A DNA stretch of 64,000 nt. Source: Acidimicrobiaceae bacterium (GTDB lineage Bacteria; Actinomycetota; Acidimicrobiia; Acidimicrobiales; RAAP-2). The stretch's first letter is position 1. Each line of letters opens with the position of its first letter. Below the pieces are notes generated by a model. It searched no databases and was not told where the DNA came from. It saw only the letters and a list, made by a program, of their open reading frames with translations. Shown here piece after piece: positions 56,535-64,000 of the stretch. The stretch spans positions 34,438 to 98,437 of the forward strand of contig PLZW01000001.1 in assembly GCA_003153575.1 (NCBI GenBank). Direction: 5' to 3'. Both the position numbers and the translations under genes were made by a program.

Positions 56535-57713
56535 TCAGGCGGCGCGGGCGTCGAGGCGGAGTGCGGAGGTGAAGGCATGCACTACTTCCGCCTTGCTCCA
56601 CGGCACAGGCGACATGGTGATGAAGGAGTCGGCGAGGGCCAGCTCGGCCAGTTGATCCAGATCGGCGTCGACGAAGCCGAGGCTGGCGAGCACGGGGAAG
56701 TCGAGCTGGGCCAGGATCCGCCGCACGGCCCGTACGGCCCGGCTGCCGTCGCCGCTGCCGTCGTCGGGCTCGCCCATGTTGTCGGCCACCCGCTCCAGCA
56801 GCTCGGGGACGTGGGCCCGTTCGCGCTCCAGGGTCTCGGCCAGGACCAATCCGATGGTCAACCCATGGGGGACATGCTTCACGCCGCCGATGGCCTGGCC
56901 GAGCGAGTGTTCGGCGGTGCAGTCGGAGATGTTCATGGCCAGGCCGGCCATCATCGAACCGCACGACATGCCGGACCGGGCCGCCGCGTCGGTGCCGTCG
57001 CGGTAGGCGGCAACCAGAGCGGGTGCCATCATCCGCACCGCCTCGAGGGCGATGGCGTCGCCGATCGGGGTACGCACCTTGGCCACGATCGCGGCGATGG
57101 CTTGGGCCAGAGCGTCGATCCCGGTGTTGGCCGTCATCGACGGTGGCATCGAGTGGGTCAATAAGGGGTCGACCAGGGCGTACTGGGCGCGCAAGTTGGC
57201 ATTGGCGATCCCGTTCTTGCGCCCGGCGTCGGGGTCGGACACCACGGAGCCACCAGAGACCTCGGAGCCGGTGCCGGCGCTGGTCGGGATCGCCACCAGC
57301 GCCACCCCGGGGACCGGGTAGACGGGGGCGTCGGCCAGGAACTCCCGGAAGGTGCGCCCGAGCTGGGCGCACAGCCGGGCCGCTTTGGCGGTGTCGATGA
57401 CCGAGCCGCCGCCAAGGGCGACGAGGGCCGTGGCCCCCGATGCGGCCAGCACCCGGGTGGCGTCGTCCACGATGTCGATGGTGGGTTCGGCCGGAGGCTT
57501 GTCGAACCGTGTGATGGCCAGGCCCGGTCGACCGGAAAGGATGTCGACCACGGCGGCGGCCGCGGGATTGAACTGCTCGATCCCCTCATCCACCATGAGG
57601 AAGACCCGGTCGGCACCGAGCTCGCCGAGCACGTCGGGGAGGCTGGTGGCCACGCCCTCGCCGAAGCGGACCTTGACCGGCAGGTGGTTTGCGAATGCGG
57701 GGATCTCGTTCAT
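56535..57713 (-). CDS. Iron-containing alcohol dehydrogenase
   Basis: 392 aa, group III alcohol dehydrogenase. VALGGGSVIDTAKAARLCAQ is the nucleotide loop, IPTSAGTGSEVSGGSVV is the conserved substrate/NAD motif, and HSLGQAIGGVKHVPHG carries the metal-binding His residues. It should interconvert an alcohol and aldehyde/ketone, or act on maleylacetate-like substrates. It is convergent with the aldolase and divergent from the dioxygenase gene. Confidence 0.92.
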   Translation of the reverse strand: MNEIPAFANHLPVKVRFGEGVATSLPDVLGELGADRVFLMVDEGIEQFNPAAAAVVDILSGRPGLAITRFDKPPAEPTIDIVDDATRVLAASGATALVALGGGSVIDTAKAARLCAQLGRTFREFLADAPVYPVPGVALVAIPTSAGTGSEVSGGSVVSDPDAGRKNGIANANLRAQYALVDPLLTHSMPPSMTANTGIDALAQAIAAIVAKVRTPIGDAIALEAVRMMAPALVAAYRDGTDAAARSGMSCGSMMAGLAMNISDCTAEHSLGQAIGGVKHVPHGLTIGLVLAETLERERAHVPELLERVADNMGEPDDGSGDGSRAVRAVRRILAQLDFPVLASLGFVDADLDQLAELALADSFITMSPVPWSKAEVVHAFTSALRLDARAA

Positions 57714-57982
57714 GGCTGGGCTCCGGGGCTGTTGGGCGGGGCTGTAGGGCGGGGCAGCCGGGTCCCGTGGCGGTCAGCGTGGGGATCCGGCGGACCCCCG
57801 CAGGATGGCCCTTCCGGCCACCGGTCGCAACCCGGGGCGGCCCGGTGGGCTCGGTCGGCCACGTCCGCACCCGGGACGGGGAGTCAGTAGCGTGGCCCGG
57901 AGGACGACGTCCGGCCGGGCGCCGCGACCCGCAAGCGTGCGCCGTGGCCCGGAGCAGGGCGGTTCGGAGCAGGGGGAGGTCG

Positions 57983-58972
57983 ATGATGACGGTGGTTCGG
58001 GAGCAGGCCGGAGAGAAGGACGCCGGGACGGGATCCGGCCGGGGACCGGACCCCGGCCGCTGGGCCCGCCGGATGACGATCGAGCCCTGGGGCATCCAGG
58101 TGGGCCCGGTGACCCATCTGGCCGAGGAACGGGAAGGTCTGGCCGCGCTCACGTTCGAGACCTTCGACGTCCGCCCGCTGGGTGCCACCATCGGGGCCGA
58201 GATCGACGGCATCGACCTGTGCCGCCCGCTCGAAGACGCCGTGGTGGCCGACCTCCGCCGGTGCCTCACCGGGTACAAGGTGCTGTTCTTCCGTGACCAG
58301 CCGCTGACCCCCGAGCAACACGTCGCCTTCGCCCGCCGCTTCGGCGACCTCGAAGTCCACCCCTTCATCCCGGCCAATCCCGACCAGCCGGAACTGGTCC
58401 GCTTCGAAAAAGAGGCCACCGTCGGCGGCTTCGAGAACGGCTGGCACTCCGACGTGTCGTGGCGGGCCGTCCCGTCCCTCGGCGCTGTGCTGCATGCCGT
58501 GGAGGTCCCGCCGGTGGGGGGCGACACGCTCTTCGCCGACATGTGCGCCGCCTACGACGGCCTCGACCCCGAACTCCAGGAGCGGATCGGCGGGATGACC
58601 GCGGTGCACGACTACTCTATGGTCTTCGGCCACACCGTGAAGGCCGCCGACCGAGCGGCCATGCGCGAGCAGTACCCGCCGGTCGAACACCCGGTGGTCC
58701 GCACCCACCCCGAGTCCGGCCGCAAGCTGATCTATGTCAACCGGTTCTTCGTCGACCACATCGTCGGCATGGATCGGGACGAGAGTGATGCGCTGATCGA
58801 CCGGCTGGCCAGCGAGGCGGAGACGGTGGAGTACCAGGTCCGCTTCGGTTGGCAGGAGCACTCGGTGGCTTTCTGGGACAATCGGGCGGTGCAGCACTAC
58901 GCCTCGAGCGACTACTGGCCGCAGCGCCGGGTCATGGAGCGGGCCAGCATCGTCGGCGAGCCCCCGGCTTGA
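57983..58972 (+). CDS. TauD/TfdA-family Fe(II)/2-oxoglutarate dioxygenase
   Basis: 329 aa. LGATIGAEIDGIDLCRPL and GYKVLFFRDQPL are typical of the family; NGWHSDVSWR supplies the HxD iron ligands, DNRAVQHYASSDY the distal His and RRVMERASIVG the 2-oxoglutarate Arg. Members hydroxylate sulfonates, chlorophenoxy acids or sulfate esters. The substrate is unknown. GGGGGAGG lies five bases before the tandem ATG at 57983. About 50 disordered residues precede the domain. Confidence 0.92.
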   Translation: MMTVVREQAGEKDAGTGSGRGPDPGRWARRMTIEPWGIQVGPVTHLAEEREGLAALTFETFDVRPLGATIGAEIDGIDLCRPLEDAVVADLRRCLTGYKVLFFRDQPLTPEQHVAFARRFGDLEVHPFIPANPDQPELVRFEKEATVGGFENGWHSDVSWRAVPSLGAVLHAVEVPPVGGDTLFADMCAAYDGLDPELQERIGGMTAVHDYSMVFGHTVKAADRAAMREQYPPVEHPVVRTHPESGRKLIYVNRFFVDHIVGMDRDESDALIDRLASEAETVEYQVRFGWQEHSVAFWDNRAVQHYASSDYWPQRRVMERASIVGEPPA

Positions 58973-59011
58973 CGCAGGCCGCCACCGAACGTGGCCCGAG
59001 GGCCGAATGGC

Positions 59012-59017
59012 TAGATT
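59012..59017 (+). promoter_or_regulatory. Putative -10 (TAGATT), leaderless flavoprotein gene
   Basis: TAGATT, six bases, then the ATG at 59024. Confidence 0.45.
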
Positions 59018-59023
59018 CTGCCC

Positions 59024-60166
59024 ATGAACATCCTCATCCTGGGCGCCGGGTTCGGCGGTCTCGAACTCGCCACGTCCCTGTCCGACGAGCTCGGCGACGA
59101 GCACGAGGTCACGCTGATCGACAAGGGCGAGGGATTCGTCTTCGGGTTCTCCAAGCTCGACGTGATGTTCAACAGGGCCGCTCCGTCCGACGTGTTCCAC
59201 CCGTTCCGTGACGTCGACAAGCCGGGACTCACTTTCGTGCGGGCCACCGTCGAGTCGATCGACCCGGTGGCCAAGCGGGTCGAGACCGACGTCGGCCCGT
59301 TCGAGGCCGACATCCTGGTCGTGGCTCTCGGCGCCGACCTCGACCCGGCTGCGACGCCCGGCCTCGTCGAGGAGGGGACCGAGTTCTACACCGTGGCGGG
59401 AGCGTTCGCCCTGCGTGACGTGCTCGCCGCGTTCCCGGGCGGCCGTGTCGTCGTCGGGGTCACGTCGACACCATTCAAGTGCCCGCCGGCGCCGAGCGAG
59501 ACCGTGCTCCTGATGCACGACTACCTGGTGGAACGCGGGCTCCGGGCCGCTTCGACCATCTCTCTGGTCATGCCCTTCCAGATCCCCATTCCGCCGTCAC
59601 CCGACGCCTCGCAGGCGCTGTTTGCGGCGTTCGCCGAGCGGGACATCGAGTGGGTGCCGGAACGCATGGTCACCGCTCTCGACACCGATCGGAAGGTGGC
59701 GGTGTGCAGCGACGGGAGCGAGATCCCCTACGACCTGTTCCTCGGGGTCCCCGTGCACCGGGCGCCCGCCGCCGTCATCGCATCGGCCCTGGCCGTCGAC
59801 GGGTGGATCCCGGTCGATCCCCTGACGCTCGAGACCGCCTTCCCCGCCGTCTTCGCGGTGGGCGACGTGACCAGCGTGGGTACGCCCAAGGCGGGGGTGT
59901 TCGCCGAGGGACAGGCAGCCGTCGTGGCCGCCCAGATCACCGCCCGGATCCGGGACGGCGGACCGCCGGCCACCTACGACGGCAAAGGGGTCTGCTACCT
60001 CGAGTTCGGCCACGACCTGGTGGGGAAAGTGACGGTCACGTTCCTGAGCGGTGAGGCTCCGACCGGTGGCCTGGAAGGCCCCTCCGAGGCGATCGCCGCC
60101 GACAAGGTGGCGTTCGGAACCAGCCGGGTCCAGCGGTGGTTCGACCGGCAGTGGGCCGTCGGCTGA
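59024..60166 (+). CDS. Sulfide:quinone oxidoreductase-like FAD flavoprotein
   Basis: 380 aa. NILILGAGFGGLELATSL is the FAD-binding loop, a second GxG-type segment is GRVVVGVTS, and FAVGDVTSVGTP is the C-terminal FAD motif. One Cys at STPFKCPPAPSE matches the position of the first redox Cys of SQR/flavocytochrome-c reductases; a second Cys near the C-terminus (GKGVCYLEFG) matches the other. It may oxidise sulfide or another thiol at the membrane, or be an NDH-2-like enzyme. The Cys pair makes the SQR group the best fit. Confidence 0.82.
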   Translation: MNILILGAGFGGLELATSLSDELGDEHEVTLIDKGEGFVFGFSKLDVMFNRAAPSDVFHPFRDVDKPGLTFVRATVESIDPVAKRVETDVGPFEADILVVALGADLDPAATPGLVEEGTEFYTVAGAFALRDVLAAFPGGRVVVGVTSTPFKCPPAPSETVLLMHDYLVERGLRAASTISLVMPFQIPIPPSPDASQALFAAFAERDIEWVPERMVTALDTDRKVAVCSDGSEIPYDLFLGVPVHRAPAAVIASALAVDGWIPVDPLTLETAFPAVFAVGDVTSVGTPKAGVFAEGQAAVVAAQITARIRDGGPPATYDGKGVCYLEFGHDLVGKVTVTFLSGEAPTGGLEGPSEAIAADKVAFGTSRVQRWFDRQWAVG

Positions 60167-60221
60167 GCCGACGGGCGCGGCTCGGGATCGTTCGGCGTCG
60201 GCAGGGGCGTCGACGACGTCC

Positions 60222-61919
60222 CTACCGGTCGACCAGCACGCCGGGATTCAGGACGCCGGCCGGGTCGAGGGCCGACTTGGCGGCACGCAGTGCGGTGGCG
60301 AAGACGTCGGGCCGCTGGACGTCGTACCAGGGTCGGTGGTCGCGCCCTACGGCGTGGTGGTGGGTGATGGTGCCGCCGGCGGCCAGGATGGCGTCGGAGG
60401 CGGCGGCCTTGATCTCGGCCCACTGGGCCAGCTCGGACCCCGCTCTGGCCGGGGCCAGGACGCTGAAGTAGGGGGCGACCCCGTCGGGATAGGCATGGGT
60501 GAACCGGCACGTCACCCAACCTGCCCCGCAGATCCGCATCAGGGCGTCCTCGACGGCGGTGGTGACCGCGGCGTGGAGGGCGGGGAAGCGATCCCAGGTG
60601 CACGCCGTCTCGAATGTCTCGCAGATCATGCCCAGGCGCACCAGCGCGTCCCGGGTGTAGGGGGCGCGCAGGAACGAGTTCCGCCACTCGCCGGCGGCCC
60701 CGCCGCGACCGGCGTCCCGACCGTCCGCCGCGGTCGCCCCGCTGTCGGTCGAGGCCTCGCCGCTGTCGGTCGAAGCCGGGGGATCGGGAAGGGTGCCGCC
60801 GTGGTCGGCGCACAGTTCGATGGCCCGGACCATGGGGAGGTCCACCGGGTGGTCGGCGGACTCGAAGCCGAGGACGAGGAGGGCACCGGCGCCGGGGGAG
60901 AGGCGGGCCGAGAGCAGCGCCTCGCCGGCGTCGAGGAGACGGCAGTTCACGGGGAACAGCCCGGACTGGGCCAGGGCCCGCACCGCCTCGGCCCCCGAGG
61001 CCAGGTCGCGGAACTCGACGCCAGCCGACGTCTTCCACCGGGGTCGGTCCTGCAGGCGCATCCAGGCCTCGGTGATGACCCCGAGGGCGCCCTCGGATCC
61101 GAGGAACAGGCGGTCGGGGGACGGTCCCGCCCCCGACCCGGGCAGCCTCCGGGACTCGGTGACACCGACCGGGGTGACCACCCGGATCGACTCGCACAGG
61201 TCGTCGATGTGGGTGTAGACGGTGGCGAAATGGCCGCCGGCCCGGGTGGCGAGCCAGCCGCCCAGCGTGGAGAACTCGAAGCTCTGCGGGTAGTGGCGCA
61301 GTGTGAGGCCGTGCGGGCGCAGCTGGCCCTCCAGCACCGGGCCGAGTGCGCCGGCCTGGATGCGCGCCGCTCGACTGGTCCGGTCGATCTCCACCACCCG
61401 GTCCAGGCGGGTCATGTCGAGGGAGACCACCCCCGGGTAGGCGTCGCCGACGTCGGCCTCGACACCGCCCACCACCGACGACCCGCCGCCGAACGGGATG
61501 ACCGCGATGCCTGCCGAGCCGCACCAGTCCAGAAGGGAGACCACGTCGGCCTCGTCGGCCGGATGGGCCACCAGGTCGGGCGGGTGCGGGAGATCCCCCC
61601 GCTGGAGTCGGACGGTGTCGCGGTAGGACCGGCCGTAGGTGTGGGCGGCCCGGTCCCGGCGCTCGGAGGACAGGAGGTGGCCCAGGCTCGCGGGAGGAGA
61701 GATGCGGGGCACGCGCAGATCCACGTCGGCCAAGGCGACGGGGGTGGCCGGGGTCGGCGGCACAGTGCCGAACCGACCCGCGAGGGCGGCGGCCAGACGG
61801 GTGACCTGGTCGTCGGTGGCGGCAGCCTCCTCCCACCCCCACCCCTGCCACGACCGGGTGCGGGGCGGTGAGGCGTTCGACGGTCCGCGGGCCGACGGAT
61901 CGGCGGTGGGCACGGTCAC
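60222..61919 (-). CDS. FAD-linked oxidase, alkyl-DHAP synthase-like
   Basis: 565 aa. The VAO-type FAD domain shows VIPFGGGSSVVGG, and SFEFSTLGGWLATRAGGHFA; the C-terminal cap ends with THHHAVGRDHRPWY, the His cluster typical of alkyldihydroxyacetonephosphate synthases. Bacterial relatives are often annotated as D-lactate or glycolate oxidases, so substrate is open. A low-complexity insert containing STDSG twice (about residues 385–410) is unusual. The GTG start is six bases after TACGTT. It is convergent with the SQR-like gene. Confidence 0.88.
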   Translation of the reverse strand: MTVPTADPSARGPSNASPPRTRSWQGWGWEEAAATDDQVTRLAAALAGRFGTVPPTPATPVALADVDLRVPRISPPASLGHLLSSERRDRAAHTYGRSYRDTVRLQRGDLPHPPDLVAHPADEADVVSLLDWCGSAGIAVIPFGGGSSVVGGVEADVGDAYPGVVSLDMTRLDRVVEIDRTSRAARIQAGALGPVLEGQLRPHGLTLRHYPQSFEFSTLGGWLATRAGGHFATVYTHIDDLCESIRVVTPVGVTESRRLPGSGAGPSPDRLFLGSEGALGVITEAWMRLQDRPRWKTSAGVEFRDLASGAEAVRALAQSGLFPVNCRLLDAGEALLSARLSPGAGALLVLGFESADHPVDLPMVRAIELCADHGGTLPDPPASTDSGEASTDSGATAADGRDAGRGGAAGEWRNSFLRAPYTRDALVRLGMICETFETACTWDRFPALHAAVTTAVEDALMRICGAGWVTCRFTHAYPDGVAPYFSVLAPARAGSELAQWAEIKAAASDAILAAGGTITHHHAVGRDHRPWYDVQRPDVFATALRAAKSALDPAGVLNPGVLVDR

Positions 61920-61925
61920 CCGCCC

Positions 61926-61931
61926 AACGTA
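61926..61931 (-). promoter_or_regulatory. Putative -10 (TACGTT), leaderless FAD oxidase gene
   Basis: On the minus strand TACGTT is followed by six bases and the GTG at 61919. Confidence 0.45.
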
Positions 61932-61993
61932 CCCCCGGGGCCCGGGACCGGGCCGGGGTGCGACCCGAGGGCGGGACGGCAGCCGGGAGGGCG

Positions 61994-61999
61994 TATCCT
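61994..61999 (+). promoter_or_regulatory. Putative -10 (TATCCT), leaderless DUF2510 gene
   Basis: TATCCT, seven bases, then the GTG at 62007; it is divergent from the FAD oxidase promoter about 60 bases away. Confidence 0.45.
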
Positions 62000-62006
62000 G
62001 CGTGAC

Positions 62007-62555
62007 GTGGTGAACTTCAGCGGCCCCCAGCTGGCCATCGGCCTGGTCCTCGACGTGGTCATGGGATTACTGGGTTACCACCTGGCCGAAACCGACAAGC
62101 GGAACCTCGGGCGTACGCCGTGGGGGCTCCCGTCGCTCGGCTGGGCGGTCATCTGGTTCGTGTGGTTCCCGATCGGATTCGTCCTGTGGTTCATCGCCCA
62201 CCGGGCCGAGGTGCGTCGCTCCACCCAGACGTCCATCGGGCCGTTCGGGGCCGGGCCGGCCACGCCGCCGCCGGCGCCCTCCCGCAGCGTCGGCTCCGAC
62301 TTTCCGGCCTATCCCCGGCCCGCCCACGGAGGTGCCGGCACCCCCGCTGCCCGCCCGGCACCCGTGGCACCCCCACCACCTCCACCGCCGCCCGCGCCGC
62401 CGGCCACGGGCGGGTCGCCGCCGGCGTGGCATCCCGACCCCAGCGGGCGGTTCCAGTACCGCTGGTGGACCGGCGCCGAATGGACCTCCTTCGTCGCCAC
62501 CCACGGCCAGGTCCAGGTCGACGCCAGCCCGGACCAGCGCATCGGCCCCTACTGA
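62007..62555 (+). CDS. Membrane protein with C-terminal DUF2510 domain
   Basis: 182 aa. Two hydrophobic helices (about 8–27 and 43–67) are followed by a long Pro/Ala linker with a run of prolines, then the DUF2510 motif WHPDPSGRFQYRWWTGAEWT near the C-terminus. DUF2510 is a short Trp-rich actinobacterial domain of unknown role. It contains a rare TTA Leu codon at 62067. GTG at 62010 is an equally good start. Confidence 0.8.
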   Translation: MVNFSGPQLAIGLVLDVVMGLLGYHLAETDKRNLGRTPWGLPSLGWAVIWFVWFPIGFVLWFIAHRAEVRRSTQTSIGPFGAGPATPPPAPSRSVGSDFPAYPRPAHGGAGTPAARPAPVAPPPPPPPPAPPATGGSPPAWHPDPSGRFQYRWWTGAEWTSFVATHGQVQVDASPDQRIGPY

Positions 62556-62682
62556 GGCGCTGATGGATGGCGGACGCAGGATGGCGGTCCCCTTCAGGTT
62601 CCGGCAGACTGGCGTTTCCGGGTCGGGGAGTCGAAGGGGGCACCCCGCGCCACCCGGTCCAGCGACAGGGGAGGGAGCCCGC

Positions 62683-62736
62683 ATGATCAGCTTCGAGGTC
62701 GACGACGGCCGCCTGACCGGCGTCATCGGCGGGTGA
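62683..62736 (+). CDS. Possible 17-aa leader peptide coupled to the P450 gene
   Basis: A strong ribosome-binding sequence GGGAGGGAG lies about five bases before an ATG that opens MISFEVDDGRLTGVIGG and stops at TGA, overlapping the P450 GTG as GTGA. The P450 GTG itself has no ribosome-binding site of its own. It looks like a translation-coupling leader, or a remnant of a lost gene's start. Confidence 0.5.
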   Translation: MISFEVDDGRLTGVIGG

Positions 62737-63959
62737 CGGCCGTCGCCCCGGCGGCGGGGGCGGACGAGACGGCGCTGACCGACCCGCTGCTCGACCCCGC
62801 CGTCTACGCCGGCGACCCCTACCCGCTGTATGCCCGGTTGCGGGCCGAGGCCCCGGTGGCGCGGAACGACCCGCTCGGGCTGTGGATGGTGAGCCGCCAC
62901 GAGGAGGTGGTGGCCGTCTCCCGCGACCCGGCGACGTACTGCTCGGCGAAGGGGATCATGACCTTCGAGATCGGGTCCGAGTACGCCACCCCGCCCACGA
63001 TGATGCACACCGACCCGCCCGACCACACCCGCTACCGGTCCCTGGTCCAGCCCGGGTTCCGGTCGAGCTACATGCGGGCGCTGGAGCCGGGCATCCGCCG
63101 TCGGGCGCGGGCCCTCGTGGAGCGCATCGAGCCCGGCGTGCCCGTCGACGTGGTGTCCGAGCTGGCCGTACCCCTACCCCTTCAGGTCATCAGCGACCTG
63201 CTGGGCGTACCCGAGGACGAGTGGCCGACGTTCTTCCGGTGGTCGGAGGCCGTCATTCCCGGAGCCACCGACTGGCCCGAGGACGAGCGCAACCGCCTGA
63301 GCGGGGAGATGGTGACCTACCTGCTGGCGGCGGCCGCCGATCGGCGGGCGTCACCACGCGACGACATCATCTCGGAGCTGGGTGCGGCCGAAGTCGAGGG
63401 GGACCGGCTCACCGACGCCGAGCTCGGCATGTTCCTGGTGCAGCTGCTGGTGGCAGGCAACGAGACCACCCGCAACATGATGTCGGGCGGCCTGGTCGGC
63501 TTCGCCGACCAGCCGGGTGCGTGGGCGTCGCTGGCGCAGCGTTCGGCGTCCGGCGTGTCCCGCGCACTGGCTCTGGCCGTCGAAGAGATGCTCCGGTGGA
63601 CGACGCCGGTCGTGGCCTTCATGCGCACCACCACCCGGGACGTCGAGCTCGGCGGGCGACAACTCGGCGCCGGCGAGCCGGTGCTCATGCTGTACGCCTC
63701 GGCCAACCGCGACGAGGCGGCCTTCGGTCCGACCGCCGACCGGTTCGACGCCTCCCGGGACCCCAACCCGCACGTGGCCTTCGGGTTCGGCGCCCACTTC
63801 TGCATCGGGGCCGTCCTGGCCCGGGTGGAGGGCCACATCCTCCTGGAGGAACTCCTGGCCCGGTTCGACTCGATCACCCCGGCCGGCGACGTGGTGCGCA
63901 CGGCGTCACCGGTCATCGCCGGGGTGAAGTCGGCGCCGGTGGTCTTCGGGTCCCGGTAG
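62733..63959 (+). CDS. Cytochrome P450 monooxygenase
   Basis: 408 aa, soluble bacterial class. MHTDPPDHTRYRSLVQPGF is the early conserved region, LLVAGNETTRNMM the I-helix with the Thr for oxygen activation, EEMLRWTTPV the ExxR, and FGFGAHFCIGAVLAR the heme-binding loop with the Cys ligand. It inserts oxygen into an unknown substrate; CYP125/142-like bacterial enzymes act on steroids and terpenes. No ferredoxin or ferredoxin reductase gene is adjacent. Translation is probably coupled to the short ORF upstream through GTGA. Confidence 0.95.
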   Translation: MTAVAPAAGADETALTDPLLDPAVYAGDPYPLYARLRAEAPVARNDPLGLWMVSRHEEVVAVSRDPATYCSAKGIMTFEIGSEYATPPTMMHTDPPDHTRYRSLVQPGFRSSYMRALEPGIRRRARALVERIEPGVPVDVVSELAVPLPLQVISDLLGVPEDEWPTFFRWSEAVIPGATDWPEDERNRLSGEMVTYLLAAAADRRASPRDDIISELGAAEVEGDRLTDAELGMFLVQLLVAGNETTRNMMSGGLVGFADQPGAWASLAQRSASGVSRALALAVEEMLRWTTPVVAFMRTTTRDVELGGRQLGAGEPVLMLYASANRDEAAFGPTADRFDASRDPNPHVAFGFGAHFCIGAVLARVEGHILLEELLARFDSITPAGDVVRTASPVIAGVKSAPVVFGSR

Positions 63960-64000
63960 GCGCGGGCTAGGTGGGCTCGGCGGCTAGGGGCTAGGTGGCG

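Overview
The window is GC-rich chromosomal DNA with many GTG starts and very short gene spacing. The gene order glmU-like–prs–rplY–pth–mfd–foldase–mazG–eno–ftsB–DUF501–ppx is an actinobacterial housekeeping arrangement. Together with an AtuA/acyl-CoA carboxylase cluster, FN3-rich pseudopilin genes, a DUF2510 protein and mycolata-like glycan genes, this points to a free-living actinobacterium, possibly of the class Acidimicrobiia. The class assignment is inference. I saw no insertion sequence, prophage, CRISPR array or rRNA.

Layout. (1) 1–8742, minus strand: three genes joined by 4-base ATGA overlaps. They encode a PilV-like pseudopilin carrying eight Cys-x-Cys repeats, a PilW-like pseudopilin, and a very large PilX-like protein ending in at least nine FN3 domains that run off the left edge. 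(2) 9046–15799, minus: an acyl-CoA carboxylase (CT and BC/BCCP subunits), an AtuA-family protein and an acyl-CoA dehydrogenase, probably one branched or isoprenoid acyl-CoA degradation operon. (3) 15944–29452, plus: the housekeeping block, covering nucleotide-sugar and PRPP synthesis, translation, transcription-coupled repair, protein folding, nucleotide clean-up, enolase, division and polyphosphate/ppGpp hydrolysis. The GlmU here lacks the acetyltransferase end.

(4) 29486–48407: a surface-glycan region with three SAM methyltransferases, two or three polytopic GT-C-type enzymes, GT2 and GT4 glycosyltransferases (one a GT2–GT4 fusion), a GNAT enzyme, an epimerase-like SDR, an LPLAT acyltransferase, a Stf0-type sulfotransferase and an NlpC/P60 peptidoglycan hydrolase. 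They could build and modify a sulfated, methylated, acylated envelope glycolipid. (5) 48644–53066: a carboxylesterase, an unusual short-armed tRNA-Leu(UAA), a Phd/VapC-type toxin–antitoxin pair with a phased-repeat operator, a small membrane protein and a secreted protein built of four A-B-A-B repeats. (6) 53101–63959: catabolic and redox genes (SDR, amidohydrolase, class II aldolase, iron alcohol dehydrogenase, TauD-type dioxygenase, SQR-like flavoprotein, ADPS-like FAD oxidase, cytochrome P450) with no regulator among them.

A recurring signal is a TANNNT hexamer 6 or 7 bases before a start codon (prs, mfd, foldase, three methyltransferase/glycan genes, antitoxin and others). This implies many leaderless mRNAs, and I used it to choose several starts. 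Two short upstream ORFs overlap the next gene by GTGA (before the GNAT and the P450 genes) and may be translationally coupled leaders.
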